Source of the DNA: Bacteroidales bacterium | GTDB lineage: Bacteria; Bacteroidota; Bacteroidia; Bacteroidales; Tenuifilaceae | NCBI GenBank assembly: GCA_013141385.1 | Contig: JABFRB010000018.1 | Coordinates: 1 to 64,000, forward strand | Direction: 5' to 3' | Length of the DNA: 64,000 nt | Program-made: the position numbers and the translations under genes | Part shown: one piece after another, positions 34,626 through 44,457 of the stretch | Numbering within the stretch: the first letter of the stretch is position 1 | How the letters are laid out: each line of letters begins with the position of its first letter | Notes under the pieces: model-generated | Database searches by the model: none | Told to the model about the DNA's origin: nothing | The model's input: only the letters and a program-made list of their open reading frames with translations

Positions 34626-37334
34626 ATGGAAAGTAAGATAATTACATTGAGTCAAATTGGCTTGTATAATCCGCAAAGACTGAGTGACGATGTTGTTGAA
34701 AGACTATTTGTGGTTCGTTATAAGTTTTTCCAATTTTTAATGGAAAAATTGAACAAGGAGAAACCCAAGAGCATTCCACAACACTACCTTATCATTGCTC
34801 AACGCGGAATGGGTAAGACAACCCTCCTCAAACGTATTGAGGTTGAGTTACGCAAGCAACAGTATGAACAAGCTTTTATCCCCTTGTTATTTCCCGAAGA
34901 ACAGTATAACCTTAAAAATCTTGCTGAGTTTTGGCTTAATAGCCTTGATGCTTTAGCTGATACCTTAGAGGTGGAAAAGAAAATGGTTGAAGCGAAAAAT
35001 ATTGATTTAGCGGTTAAGGAGTTACTTAAAATTAAAAATGGTGAGGATTTAGCAAAAGAAGCCTTTCAGTTTTTAAAAACGTTTACCCAATCTTTTAATA
35101 GAAGACCTGTCATGCTAATTGACAATATGAGCTACATTTTTGATCGATTAGATAAAACCGAACAACACACACTTAGGGCTTGGTTAATGCAAAATGGGGC
35201 GCCAATTGTTATTGGGGCAAGTGCTGTGGCAATTGAAAATACTTATGACTATGATGCTCCTTTCTATGATGCATTCCAAATAGAATATCTGCAAAAATTA
35301 AGTTTCGAAGAATTATTAGACATTCTTATAAACTTAGCAAAACTAACACAATCAGAGGATATTATACCTTTGATAAATAATCAAACAGCACGAATAAAGA
35401 CACTCCACCAGTTAACTGGCGGAAATCCTCGAACGGCAACAATGCTATTTAAACTTATAATAAAAGGTTTTTCGAAAGATATAAACGATGATTTAGAGGC
35501 ACTTTTAGATGAAATTACACCGCTTTACAAGGCTCGATTCGAGGAGTTGTCCTTACAGATGCAAGTTATTGTTGATGCTATTGCTTTACATTGGGATCCA
35601 ATAAATATTGAGCAGTTACGTGAGGAAACAAGTTACGAAAACAATCAACTATCCCCACAACTTAAAAGACTTGTTGAAGTAGGTTGGATTGAAAAAATAG
35701 ATGCCTACAAAGCAAAGGGAAGTGCTTATCAGGTAAGTGAACGTTTCTTTAATATCTGGTTTTTGATGCGTCGCAGTAGCCGGCGACAGAAAAAAGAATT
35801 GTACTGTTTATCCAAATTTCTGGAGAGTTTCTACGGTGAAGAAATAAATTTAGTTGCAGCAAACCATTTGCTGTGTAAAGCATGCAATCTTAATCATGTT
35901 ACCTATGGTTTAGCATTGGCAGAAGTTATTCAAGATTCAAATCTCAAATCACAACTACTGGAAAAATCGTATGAAGAATTGAGAGATTTTGCCAAGACTA
36001 ATCCTGAAATTTTAGATCAATTTGATTTAGTTCAAGAACCAAGTGTATCTGAATTATTCGAATTGTATTTTAAAGAAATAGGAAAAGAAAATTATTTACT
36101 TGCTGAAAAACTGTTATTAAAAACAGTTGAATTAGCTTATTCAGATAAAGTTATTGGGGCTTCAACCTATAATGAAATTGGGAATTTATATCAAAACCAT
36201 CTACAAAAATACGACGAGGCAGAAAAGGCATACCAGAAAGCGATTGAATTTAATGAAAAGGATGCTATTACGTGGTATAACTTAGGTTATTTATATCAAT
36301 TCAAATTACTGAAATACAATGAGGCAGAAAAAGCTCATCTGAAAGCAGCAGAATTGGATGAAAAGTTTGCTTATTCATGGAATAGTCTCGGGAATCTTTA
36401 CCAAGTCCATTTAAAGAAGTACGATGAAGCAGAGAAGGCTTATTTAAATGCAATTGAAGTGGATGGTAAGTTTGCTTACCCATGGAATGGCCTTGGAAAT
36501 CTTTACCAAGCCCATTTAAAAAAGTATGATGAAGCAGAAAAGGCTTACTTAAATGCAATTGAATTGGATGGTAAGCTTGCTTACCCATGGAATGGCCTTG
36601 GAAATCTTTACCAAACCCATTTAAAGAAGTATGATGAAGCAGAAAAGGCTTACCTAAAAGCAATTGAACTGGATGAGAAGTATACTGAACCATTGAATGG
36701 ACTTGGGAATCTTTACCAAACCCATCTAAGGAAGTACGCTGAGGCTGAGAGAGTTTACCTAAAAGCGATTGAACTGGATGAGAAGTTTGCATCACCATGG
36801 AATGGACTCGGAAATTTATATCAAGACTATTTTCAAAAATACGATGAGGCTGAAAAGGCATATTTTAAAGCAGTTGAGTTTGATAATAATCCTAGTATTA
36901 GATATAATTTAGTTTTTCTATTAAGAGATAAAATGAACCGGCTTAAGGAAGCGGAAGAATTGTTCAATTCTATAGAAATAGATGAAGCAGTTGAAGATAG
37001 TCATTGGTTGAATAAAACTCTATTTGAATTGTATAAACGGAATGAAGGGTTAGCTAAAAACTATTTCATAAAAGCATTAGAAATAATAGATAACAATTTA
37101 CCAATAAGCACACAAGACGACTGGTGGCGGTTTGGTGCAGTTGTTAACAAATTGGGATATAACAGCTGGTTGGTTTCAATTTTTGAAAAGACTGGTTACG
37201 ATATTATTCTTTCGCCATACTATGTTGCCGTAAAAGCAATGAATGAAAAGGATACTGAAGGTTATTTAAATAGCAAGGCAGTCGAAATAAGGGAGCCCGT
37301 TAGGAAACTAATAGAGATTATGAAAAAGTATTAG
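34626..37334 (+). CDS. AAA/STAND-like ATPase with seven TPR repeats (second gene of the module)
   Basis: The 902-residue protein has Walker A in IIAQRGMGKTTLLKR (near residue 60), a Walker B-like RPVMLIDNMSYIF (near 163, with Asp-Asn rather than Asp-Glu), the sensor region LTGGNPRTATML (near 266) and a winged helix (318-356). Residues 516-758 are seven TPRs of 35 residues, with consensus PWNGLGNLYQAHLKKYDEAE then KAYLKAIELD. The middle repeats are nearly identical in DNA as well. ATPase plus TPR sensor is the plan of STAND regulators, including some antiphage proteins, but no effector domain is recognisable. The missing second acidic residue of Walker B may lower hydrolysis. Confidence 0.7.
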   Translation: MESKIITLSQIGLYNPQRLSDDVVERLFVVRYKFFQFLMEKLNKEKPKSIPQHYLIIAQRGMGKTTLLKRIEVELRKQQYEQAFIPLLFPEEQYNLKNLAEFWLNSLDALADTLEVEKKMVEAKNIDLAVKELLKIKNGEDLAKEAFQFLKTFTQSFNRRPVMLIDNMSYIFDRLDKTEQHTLRAWLMQNGAPIVIGASAVAIENTYDYDAPFYDAFQIEYLQKLSFEELLDILINLAKLTQSEDIIPLINNQTARIKTLHQLTGGNPRTATMLFKLIIKGFSKDINDDLEALLDEITPLYKARFEELSLQMQVIVDAIALHWDPINIEQLREETSYENNQLSPQLKRLVEVGWIEKIDAYKAKGSAYQVSERFFNIWFLMRRSSRRQKKELYCLSKFLESFYGEEINLVAANHLLCKACNLNHVTYGLALAEVIQDSNLKSQLLEKSYEELRDFAKTNPEILDQFDLVQEPSVSELFELYFKEIGKENYLLAEKLLLKTVELAYSDKVIGASTYNEIGNLYQNHLQKYDEAEKAYQKAIEFNEKDAITWYNLGYLYQFKLLKYNEAEKAHLKAAELDEKFAYSWNSLGNLYQVHLKKYDEAEKAYLNAIEVDGKFAYPWNGLGNLYQAHLKKYDEAEKAYLNAIELDGKLAYPWNGLGNLYQTHLKKYDEAEKAYLKAIELDEKYTEPLNGLGNLYQTHLRKYAEAERVYLKAIELDEKFASPWNGLGNLYQDYFQKYDEAEKAYFKAVEFDNNPSIRYNLVFLLRDKMNRLKEAEELFNSIEIDEAVEDSHWLNKTLFELYKRNEGLAKNYFIKALEIIDNNLPISTQDDWWRFGAVVNKLGYNSWLVSIFEKTGYDIILSPYYVAVKAMNEKDTEGYLNSKAVEIREPVRKLIEIMKKY

Positions 37335-37358
37335 GTTTATAACGTATCTGAATTATTA

Positions 37359-37385
37359 AGGAGCACTCTCATTGTGCTCCTTTTT
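37359..37385. terminator. Bidirectional terminator between the ATPase module and xdh
   Basis: AAGGAGCAC-TCTCATT-GTGCTCCTT followed by TTTT on the plus strand; on the minus strand the A-rich left flank also gives a T-run. It separates convergent genes. Confidence 0.8.
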
Positions 37386-37387
37386 GT

Positions 37388-39655
37388 TTATACATTCTTC
37401 CCATACAACCTCATTAACACCTTTTCAGGTGTAAGCGGTGCATCAAAATCAACATTGTAGTTTGGATTAAATGCTTTGATAGCATTCTGAATTGCAAAGA
37501 ATGCTCCTATACCATACATAAATGGTGGCTCACCAACCGCTTTAGATTTCAGTATAGCAAAATCAGGTCCTTCAGTTTCCAGTGGTTGACAATCTAAAAC
37601 CTTTGGTGCAGAGTAGATATCTGGCACTTTGTAGGTAGAAAGACTATTCGAGAGAAGTTTTCCTTCTTTATTAAATGCTATCTCTTCCATAGTCATCCAG
37701 CCAATCCCTTGTACAACGGCGCCTTCAACCTGTCCCTTGTCAATGGTAGGGTTGATACTATTCCCAAAATCATGAACAATTAGCACATCATCAACCTCAT
37801 AAACTCCTCTTAAACAATCGAGTGTAACGGTTACAATTGCTGTTCCATAAACATGGTAGGCGAAAGGATGTCCCTTTTCCTTAGTTTTATCGAAGAATAT
37901 TGTAGGAGTGGAGTAATGTCCATTTTCGGTTAGGCTAATTCTGCTTAAATGGGTTGTCATTATTAGTTTTTCCCAACCAATATCGGTTGCTTGACCATTC
38001 TTTAGTACTAATTCATCCTTCAAACTAATCTCATCAGCACTGCAATTAAGCATTTTTGCTGCAGATGATTTAAGTCTCTTAAGTAGTTCGTTGCAGGCAA
38101 TAAGAACTGCATTACCGTTTAAATCGGCTCCAGAACTTGCTGCTGTGGGTGACGTATTGGCTACCCTAGACGTATTGGTCGTTTCCAACTTTACCCTTTT
38201 GATATCAACAGAGAAAACCTTTGATGCAATTTGAGCCATCTTGGTGTTTACACCTTGACCCATCTCAATAGCACCGGTGCTAACTCCAATGCTACCATCC
38301 TGATAAATATGAACCAACGCTCGTGCCTGGTTCATAGATGTATTAGTAAACGAAATCCCAAAGCAGATAGGCATTAGCGCCATTCCTTTTTTGAACAGAT
38401 CGTTTTTACTATTAAACTCCGCAACTTCTTTTTCTATCTTTTCAATCTTAAACAACTTGTCGGCAGAATTTAGGCAATTGCTAATATTTACGTTTTTCGC
38501 GATCTGTCCGTAGGGGAATTCATCGTTATCCTTCAAAAAATTCCGTTCTTGAATTTTTCTTGTGGGAATATTGAGCTCATTAGCCGCTTTAGCAATCGCC
38601 GATTCGATTACAAACATCCCTTGTGGACCACCAAATCCTCTAAATGCAGTATTAGGTGGAAGATTCGTTTTGCAACTATAGGTAGTAACCTCAGTGTTTG
38701 GAATAAAATAGCAGTTTGTTGAATGAAATAGTGTCCTTTCCATGATTGCAGGCGATAAATCCGCAGCCGCACCGCCATTTTGGTAAAGTGTTGTTTGGTA
38801 TGCCAATATCTTTAGGTCTTTTGAAAGACCGATCTTAAAATCAGAACTGTATGGGTGACGCTTACCTGTCATCCGCATATCGTCTAACCTATGAAGTGAT
38901 AGTTTAACAGGTTTTTGCAGTACAAAAGACGTAAGTGCCACCATTGCCGCAAACCCTGATGCTTGATCCTCTTTTCCGCCGAATCCGCCACCTAAACGGG
39001 CTACATCAACTTCAATCCGGTTCATCGGAATACCCAAAACCTTTGAGATTGTTTTTTGTACAGCTGTAGGCCCTTGAGTAGATGAATGAACCTTTAAACT
39101 ACCATTGTCGACAGGGTAGGCGTATGCTCCCTGTGTTTCAATATATAGATGCTCTTGGCCGCCGCTCTCTACTTGCCCTTCGAAGATATAATCACATTTT
39201 GCCCAAGCAGATTCAACATCACCTAATCTAAATGTTCTTGGTGGAATTAGTAGTAATCCTTTCTCTTTAGCAATGCGAGGATCAATAACTGCTTCGTGTT
39301 CTTCAATTTTTAAATCGATAAGTTTTAGTGCTTTTCTGGCTGTGTGCTCATCCTTTGCAACAACTAGAGCAACAGCTTGTCCGTTGAAATGTACCTCACC
39401 ATCTGCAAAAAGCGGTTCATCATCAATTATTCCACCAATCTGGTTTCTGCCAGTAATATCTTTAGGTGTAAATACCTTCACAACTCCTTGTAAAGCCTCG
39501 GCTTTAGAAATATCTAGGTGAAGTATCTTCCCATGGGTAACAGGTGAACCTAGAATAACCGCATGCAGTGTTCCTTTCTGAACTGGAATGTCATCAAGGT
39601 ATACCGACTTGCCCGTTACATGATTGATGGAATCTATATTGTTCATAATATTCAT
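37388..39655 (-). CDS. xdhB: Xanthine dehydrogenase, molybdopterin-binding subunit
   Basis: The 755-residue catalytic subunit has the hydroxylase motifs: SGGQEHLYIETQGAYAYP (with the substrate Glu near residue 173), ARLGGGFGGKEDQ near 222, PPNTAFRGFGGPQGMFVIE near 345 (substrate Arg), GAIEMGQGVNTKM near 470 and KAVGEPPFMYG near 715 (base Glu). These are the residues used by bona fide xanthine dehydrogenases. It forms one operon with the FAD/2Fe-2S subunit gene, separated by 51 bases that contain four copies of CTCYGTG. The cofactor would be supplied by MocA and XdhC in the same island. Confidence 0.88.
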   Translation of the reverse strand: MNIMNNIDSINHVTGKSVYLDDIPVQKGTLHAVILGSPVTHGKILHLDISKAEALQGVVKVFTPKDITGRNQIGGIIDDEPLFADGEVHFNGQAVALVVAKDEHTARKALKLIDLKIEEHEAVIDPRIAKEKGLLLIPPRTFRLGDVESAWAKCDYIFEGQVESGGQEHLYIETQGAYAYPVDNGSLKVHSSTQGPTAVQKTISKVLGIPMNRIEVDVARLGGGFGGKEDQASGFAAMVALTSFVLQKPVKLSLHRLDDMRMTGKRHPYSSDFKIGLSKDLKILAYQTTLYQNGGAAADLSPAIMERTLFHSTNCYFIPNTEVTTYSCKTNLPPNTAFRGFGGPQGMFVIESAIAKAANELNIPTRKIQERNFLKDNDEFPYGQIAKNVNISNCLNSADKLFKIEKIEKEVAEFNSKNDLFKKGMALMPICFGISFTNTSMNQARALVHIYQDGSIGVSTGAIEMGQGVNTKMAQIASKVFSVDIKRVKLETTNTSRVANTSPTAASSGADLNGNAVLIACNELLKRLKSSAAKMLNCSADEISLKDELVLKNGQATDIGWEKLIMTTHLSRISLTENGHYSTPTIFFDKTKEKGHPFAYHVYGTAIVTVTLDCLRGVYEVDDVLIVHDFGNSINPTIDKGQVEGAVVQGIGWMTMEEIAFNKEGKLLSNSLSTYKVPDIYSAPKVLDCQPLETEGPDFAILKSKAVGEPPFMYGIGAFFAIQNAIKAFNPNYNVDFDAPLTPEKVLMRLYGKNV

Positions 39656-39658
39656 TTT

Positions 39659-39697
39659 CTCCGTGAAACTCCGTGCCTAACTCTGTGTAACTCCGTG
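39659..39697. repeat. Short CTCYGTG tandem repeat
   Basis: Four copies of CTCCGTG/CTCTGTG spaced by 3 to 5 bases lie between the two xdh subunit genes. They resemble one arm of the foldback at 27061-27144. No role is apparent. Confidence 0.5.
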
Positions 39698-39706
39698 TTT
39701 AAAATC

Positions 39707-41095
39707 TTATAATAAATCACTCAAGTTAATTCGATTTGAAAATAGTTTAATAAAATGCCCAAAGAATAGTTGCCTTGCCAAAAGTCTTTTATAATCCTCA
39801 CTTCCACGAACATCACTGATTGGTGATATTTCTTCTTGCAGTATCCTATTAGTCTCAAGTATTGTTGTCTTTGATACAGTCTTTCCTTTGAGATACTCGC
39901 TAGTTTTTGCAAGATATAGTGGGATTGGACTAACACCTCCTATAGATAAACTGCATTCCAGAATCTTGTCACCATCCAATCGTATTTGAATTGCACTATT
40001 AACGCTAGCAATATCAAGATGAGTCCTTTTGCTTACCTTTTCAAAGTTGAAAAGACTTATTTTTGTAGGTATTGCAAAACAGATACTCTTAACATACTCT
40101 CCCTTATTGATATTCAACTTCTTATATCCAATAAAGAAATCTTTTAAAGGAACAATTCTATCGTTTAAAATAACTTCAGCATTTAAAGCAAGGAACATAA
40201 TCGATAAATCACCAATTGGCGAGGCATTCACAATATTCCCTGCTATAGTCCCCATATTTCGTATAGGTTCCGATGATACTAACTTGAAATATGTTGCCAT
40301 ATCAGGAATAACCTCCTGTATTATTGAAGATTGCATTAAATCACTGGCAGTAGTTGCCGCTCCAATAATACACTTCCCATTTTCAACCCTAATTCCTTTT
40401 AATTCTGCTCGATGCTGAAACAGTTCAACCTCTGATTCTGCAAGTTCTTCAGGTCTTTGAGCCATCAAATCGGTTCCTCCGGCTATAATTGTGTTATTCA
40501 GGTTGTTTGTCGATTTTGCAGCATCAATCTTATTAAGACGAGTTCCAATGCCCAGAAAATAAGCAGGCAGATGATTATTCTCAACAAGCCAACCAATAGG
40601 GTCTTTAATATCTTTATCTTTTAGAATTGTGGTAATCTCCTCTGCAGCTTTTTCAATCGATTTATAGCCTGTACACCTACATATATTGCCACTAACCGAT
40701 GCAATTGCACTTTTTTTGGTTGATTTTTCCTTCGAAAGGCTATGAGCAGTAAGTGACATCACAAATCCAGGAGTACAAAACCCGCATTGGGTGGCAGCAT
40801 TATCTACGAAGGCTTTCTGAACGGGCGATAGATGGCCCATGTTTATCCCTTCAATTGTCACAATGTGCTTACCATGGGCATTTCCGAGAGGAGTGAGGCA
40901 CGAAACAATGCTTTTATACTGCATCTTGCCATCAACCAAAGTACCCTCAAGTACAGTGCAAGCGCCACAATCGCCTTCGCGACATCCAATCTTGGTTCCC
41001 GGAAGATCCTCATCATACCTGATAAAATCGAGTAGCGACACTCCAAAAGCCCTATCGGTTGTGATTAGTTGGTTATTTAGAATAAATGATATCAT
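39707..41095 (-). CDS. xdhA: Xanthine dehydrogenase, FAD and iron-sulfur subunit
   Basis: The 462-residue protein combines an N-terminal two-[2Fe-2S] domain (CREGDCGACTVLEG near residue 38, QCGFCTPGFVMSL near 101, ICRCTGYKSIEKA near 138) with an FAD domain (IIAGGTDLMAQRPEE near 207, GTIAGNIVNASPIGDL near 262) and the CO-dehydrogenase flavoprotein C-terminus. This is the XdhA layout of bacterial xanthine dehydrogenases. It is the first gene of the two-gene xdh operon. Its presence next to the FAD-less XdhD gives the island two hydroxylases with different electron exits. Confidence 0.9.
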   Translation of the reverse strand: MISFILNNQLITTDRAFGVSLLDFIRYDEDLPGTKIGCREGDCGACTVLEGTLVDGKMQYKSIVSCLTPLGNAHGKHIVTIEGINMGHLSPVQKAFVDNAATQCGFCTPGFVMSLTAHSLSKEKSTKKSAIASVSGNICRCTGYKSIEKAAEEITTILKDKDIKDPIGWLVENNHLPAYFLGIGTRLNKIDAAKSTNNLNNTIIAGGTDLMAQRPEELAESEVELFQHRAELKGIRVENGKCIIGAATTASDLMQSSIIQEVIPDMATYFKLVSSEPIRNMGTIAGNIVNASPIGDLSIMFLALNAEVILNDRIVPLKDFFIGYKKLNINKGEYVKSICFAIPTKISLFNFEKVSKRTHLDIASVNSAIQIRLDGDKILECSLSIGGVSPIPLYLAKTSEYLKGKTVSKTTILETNRILQEEISPISDVRGSEDYKRLLARQLFFGHFIKLFSNRINLSDLL

Positions 41096-41315
41096 AAACT
41101 GATTAGTAATTCATTTTCAAAGTATCGCAAATTTATAAATTAGTGAATCAAATTTACGTTAACATTGTTATTTAGGTTTTTAAAAAACATCTATTTCTTC
41201 TTATTTTAAAAAGTCTTAACGGTGATTTTAGAATAAAAACCTAACTGTAGTAACCAATTATTTTCACATAGGTTGAATAAAAACTATTTTTAGCAAAAAT
41301 TTAGAAGAATGGATT

Positions 41316-42491
41316 ATGAAAGCAAAAAATGTAAAGAGCACTAGAACACCTATTTATAGAGATGCTGGTTTTTTACTAGAGGATATTCCAACAATGAAAA
41401 AAGCCTTTGTAGATGAGATAAACCACCCCCATAGTCCTGATCTCTACATTTATTCGCGCTATCGTAACCCAAATGTTGTAGAAGCAGAAGAGCACTTATC
41501 AAAGACTGAAGGAGCAAAGTGGACACTACTCACACAATCGGGTCAAGCTGCTTTAGATGTTGCACTTTCTATATTTCAAAAAAGCAATAAACCCAATAGA
41601 TGGCTTTTCTTCACCGAAATTTATGGTGGAACAAACTCCTTTATCGATAAAGTTTTAGTTGAAAGAAGAGGAATCGAAGCAATACGTTTTGCCCCCAATG
41701 GAGATTCATATTCATTGGATGCTTTTGAAAAAGCTTTAATTGAATCAAAACCAGAAATAGTCTTTTTTGAAGCACTCTCAAACCCCATGCTTATTGCTCT
41801 TGATGGTGATGCCGTGATTCGAATTGCAAAGAAGCATGGTGCAATAGTTATTGTGGATAATACCTTTGCTACCCCTCTGCTTTGGAAACCCCTTGCATCG
41901 GGTGCCGACTTAGTTTTTCAGAGTGTAACTAAATATCTGTCTGGACATGGAAATCTATCAGCGGGTGCTGTTATGGGGAATGACCCTGAATTGTTGAAAC
42001 TCGCGATTGAGTATCGTAAATGGGTTGGGCATATGTTATCTCCCGATGATTCTTATCGTTTAATAGACATGCTTAAAACCTTTGAGTTACGGTTCTCAAG
42101 GCATTGCCAAAATGCATTTGCTATTGCCAATTACCTTAATAATCATCCAATTATAGAAAAGGTTTTATACCCTGGACTGGAATCTCATCCAACACATAAT
42201 GAGGCCAATAGACTATTTAAAGGGAAAGGATTTGGAGGTATGGTTACATTTGATATAAAAGGTTCAAATCCAAAGGAAAAGGCTCAACGTTGTGATCTGT
42301 TCATTCATCAAGTAGCCAATTCTATTGCCTTAGTTCCAACTTTAGGAGATGCTGATACTATTCTAATGCCTGTAGAACCTGTTTGGGGCGATAAATACCC
42401 ATTTCCAGGGATGATAAGACTTTCGGTAGGTATTGAGGATCAAAAAGAGCTAATAAAAGTGATTGGAAACGCCTTGGATATTCTAAAATAA
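41316..42491 (+). CDS. Cys/Met-metabolism PLP enzyme (gamma-lyase/synthase family)
   Basis: The 391-residue fold-type I protein has the PLP lysine in VFQSVTKYLSGHGNLSAG (near residue 212), IVDNTFATPLLWKP (near 186), YSRYRNPNVVEAEEHLS (near 48) and GMIRLSVGIEDQKEL at the end. The family includes methionine gamma-lyase, cystathionine synthases and lyases. It lies directly after the xdh operon on the opposite strand, so it may belong to the island or be a neighbour; sequence alone does not give the substrate. Confidence 0.8.
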   Translation: MKAKNVKSTRTPIYRDAGFLLEDIPTMKKAFVDEINHPHSPDLYIYSRYRNPNVVEAEEHLSKTEGAKWTLLTQSGQAALDVALSIFQKSNKPNRWLFFTEIYGGTNSFIDKVLVERRGIEAIRFAPNGDSYSLDAFEKALIESKPEIVFFEALSNPMLIALDGDAVIRIAKKHGAIVIVDNTFATPLLWKPLASGADLVFQSVTKYLSGHGNLSAGAVMGNDPELLKLAIEYRKWVGHMLSPDDSYRLIDMLKTFELRFSRHCQNAFAIANYLNNHPIIEKVLYPGLESHPTHNEANRLFKGKGFGGMVTFDIKGSNPKEKAQRCDLFIHQVANSIALVPTLGDADTILMPVEPVWGDKYPFPGMIRLSVGIEDQKELIKVIGNALDILK

Positions 42492-42503
42492 AGCTGTTGA
42501 TTG

Positions 42504-44288
42504 CTATTTTTTGATTTTTGATTTTTGAAATTTGTCTTTTGACTTTTCATTAGGTTTCTGGTACCAGAAAAAATAGCTCCTTTGCTTTAGTTTCTGTTCT
42601 TGCGTTTTAGCAACAAATACCTTATTTTTTGTGTATGGGTCAAATCCTGTATAGTAGATTGTCGATGCCAATGTCATTGGAGTAGGCGTAAAGTCTTGGA
42701 TTTGCTCTAGTTTAAAGTGTAACTTTTTGGTTTCATTTGCTAACTCCTGCATATCAACCTCAGTTGAACCCGGATGACTCGAAATAAAGTAGGGGATAAG
42801 CTTTTGATTTAGTGAGTACTTACTATTGATATCGTTAAACTTTTGGTTAAACTTTTTAAACGACTCAAAAGGTGGCTTTCGCATATTCCTAAGTACCTCG
42901 TCCGATGTATGTTCGGGGGCAACCTTCAACCTTCCAGAAACGTGATGGCGTATGAGCTCAGTGATGTACTCGTCATTCTCATTCATCGATAAATCGTAGC
43001 GAACACCGCTGCCAATAAACGCTTTCTTAACTCCGGATCTTTTTCTGACTTCTCTGTACAGCGACAGAAGGTTCTCGTGGCTAGTATTCAGATTGTTACA
43101 GATGTTAGGGAATATGCACGAAGGCCGTTTACAAGCATCACACTTTTTCAGATCTCGCCCCTTCATTGTAAACATATTTGCCGATGGACCGCCTAAATCG
43201 CTCAAATATCCCTTGAACCCTTCCATTGCAACTACTTTATCCACCTCGTCGAGTATCGATTTTTGCGATCGCGAAGCGATAAACTTCCCCTGATGTGCCG
43301 AAATAGTGCAGAAACTGCATCCTCCAAAGCATCCACGGTGGATATTTACCGAGAATTTTATCATCTCCCAAGCAGGTAGGAACTTCCCTTTATACCTAGG
43401 GTGTGGCATTCGTGAGTACGGTAAATCGTACCAGCTATCAATTTCATCCGTTGTAGGCAGTGGATAGGGTGAATTAACCACTACAAACTTACCGTTTGTA
43501 GGCTCTACAAGCCTTTTGGGGCTAACTCTATTCGACTCAGTCTCAATTATCTTGAAATTTTCCCCAAACATCTCCTTCGAACTCAAGCAGTTCTCAAATG
43601 AGTTAAGTATAATTGTTTCTTTATCAGATGTATATATACTAGCATCTGAATCGATAAATGAGATTTGGGGGATATCGTAAAGTTCAAATACCGATTGGCC
43701 ATCGGCCAACCTTTTGGCAATTTCAACAATAGTTTTTTCACCCATCCCGTAAACCAGTATATCGGCTCCAGAATCAATAAGTACGCTAGGTTTAAGGCTA
43801 TCGCTCCAGTAATCGTAGTGGGTTAAGCGTCGTAGCGAGGCTTCAATGCCGCCTATTATTAAAGGGGTTTCGGGATATAGCTTCTTTAGTATTTTGGAGT
43901 AGACAGTAACCGCATAGTCGGGACGGTAACCCGATTTATCATCGGGTGTATAAGCATCGTCGCTTCTAAGCCGCTTGTTTGCTGTATAGTGGTTAACCAT
44001 TGAATCCATTGATCCAGCAGTAACCCCAAAGAATAGCCGAGGTGGGCCAAGTTTCCTGAAATCACGTAGATCGTCACGCCAGTTGGGCTGGGGGACAATG
44101 GCTACCCGCAAACCGATATTCTCGAGCACTCTACCAATAACCGCAGCCCCAAACGATGGATGATCAACGTAAGCATCGCCAGTAAATAGGATAACATCAG
44201 CCTGTTCCCAGCCTAACGCCTCCATCTCTTTTTTAGAGGTGGGCAAGAACCTACTATAGTTATCTTTTTTCTGTATCATTTTTGTCAA
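42504..44288 (-). CDS. ygiQ: YgiQ family radical SAM protein
   Basis: The 594-residue protein has the N-terminal UPF0313 domain (RFLPTSKKEMEALGW near residue 13), the radical SAM cysteines in NIHRGCFGGCSFCTIS (near 317), and the C-terminal part YFISSHPGSTE followed by EQIQDFTPTPMTLASTIYYT. YgiQ proteins are conserved in anaerobes and have no firmly assigned reaction. The extreme C-terminus (NEKSKDKFQKSKIKK) is lysine-rich, and its stop lies 12 bases from the convergent PLP gene. Confidence 0.88.
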   Translation of the reverse strand: MTKMIQKKDNYSRFLPTSKKEMEALGWEQADVILFTGDAYVDHPSFGAAVIGRVLENIGLRVAIVPQPNWRDDLRDFRKLGPPRLFFGVTAGSMDSMVNHYTANKRLRSDDAYTPDDKSGYRPDYAVTVYSKILKKLYPETPLIIGGIEASLRRLTHYDYWSDSLKPSVLIDSGADILVYGMGEKTIVEIAKRLADGQSVFELYDIPQISFIDSDASIYTSDKETIILNSFENCLSSKEMFGENFKIIETESNRVSPKRLVEPTNGKFVVVNSPYPLPTTDEIDSWYDLPYSRMPHPRYKGKFLPAWEMIKFSVNIHRGCFGGCSFCTISAHQGKFIASRSQKSILDEVDKVVAMEGFKGYLSDLGGPSANMFTMKGRDLKKCDACKRPSCIFPNICNNLNTSHENLLSLYREVRKRSGVKKAFIGSGVRYDLSMNENDEYITELIRHHVSGRLKVAPEHTSDEVLRNMRKPPFESFKKFNQKFNDINSKYSLNQKLIPYFISSHPGSTEVDMQELANETKKLHFKLEQIQDFTPTPMTLASTIYYTGFDPYTKNKVFVAKTQEQKLKQRSYFFWYQKPNEKSKDKFQKSKIKK

Positions 44289-44457
44289 AATCTATACTTC
44301 TTGTAAAAATGAATAACGATTAACAAATTTAGATTTTGGAAGTGAAAGGCTGTATGATATTGATATTATGATTGTTAATGTTATAAACTTCATAAATCAT
44401 AGTTCGTTATTCCCTGTTCTTAAATCAATTCTTTTGATATTCTGCAACTGCAGCTAA

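Noticed and set aside
36301-36861. Minus-strand 186-codon open frame with repeats
   Set aside because: It is the shadow of the TPR repeats of the plus-strand ATPase gene.
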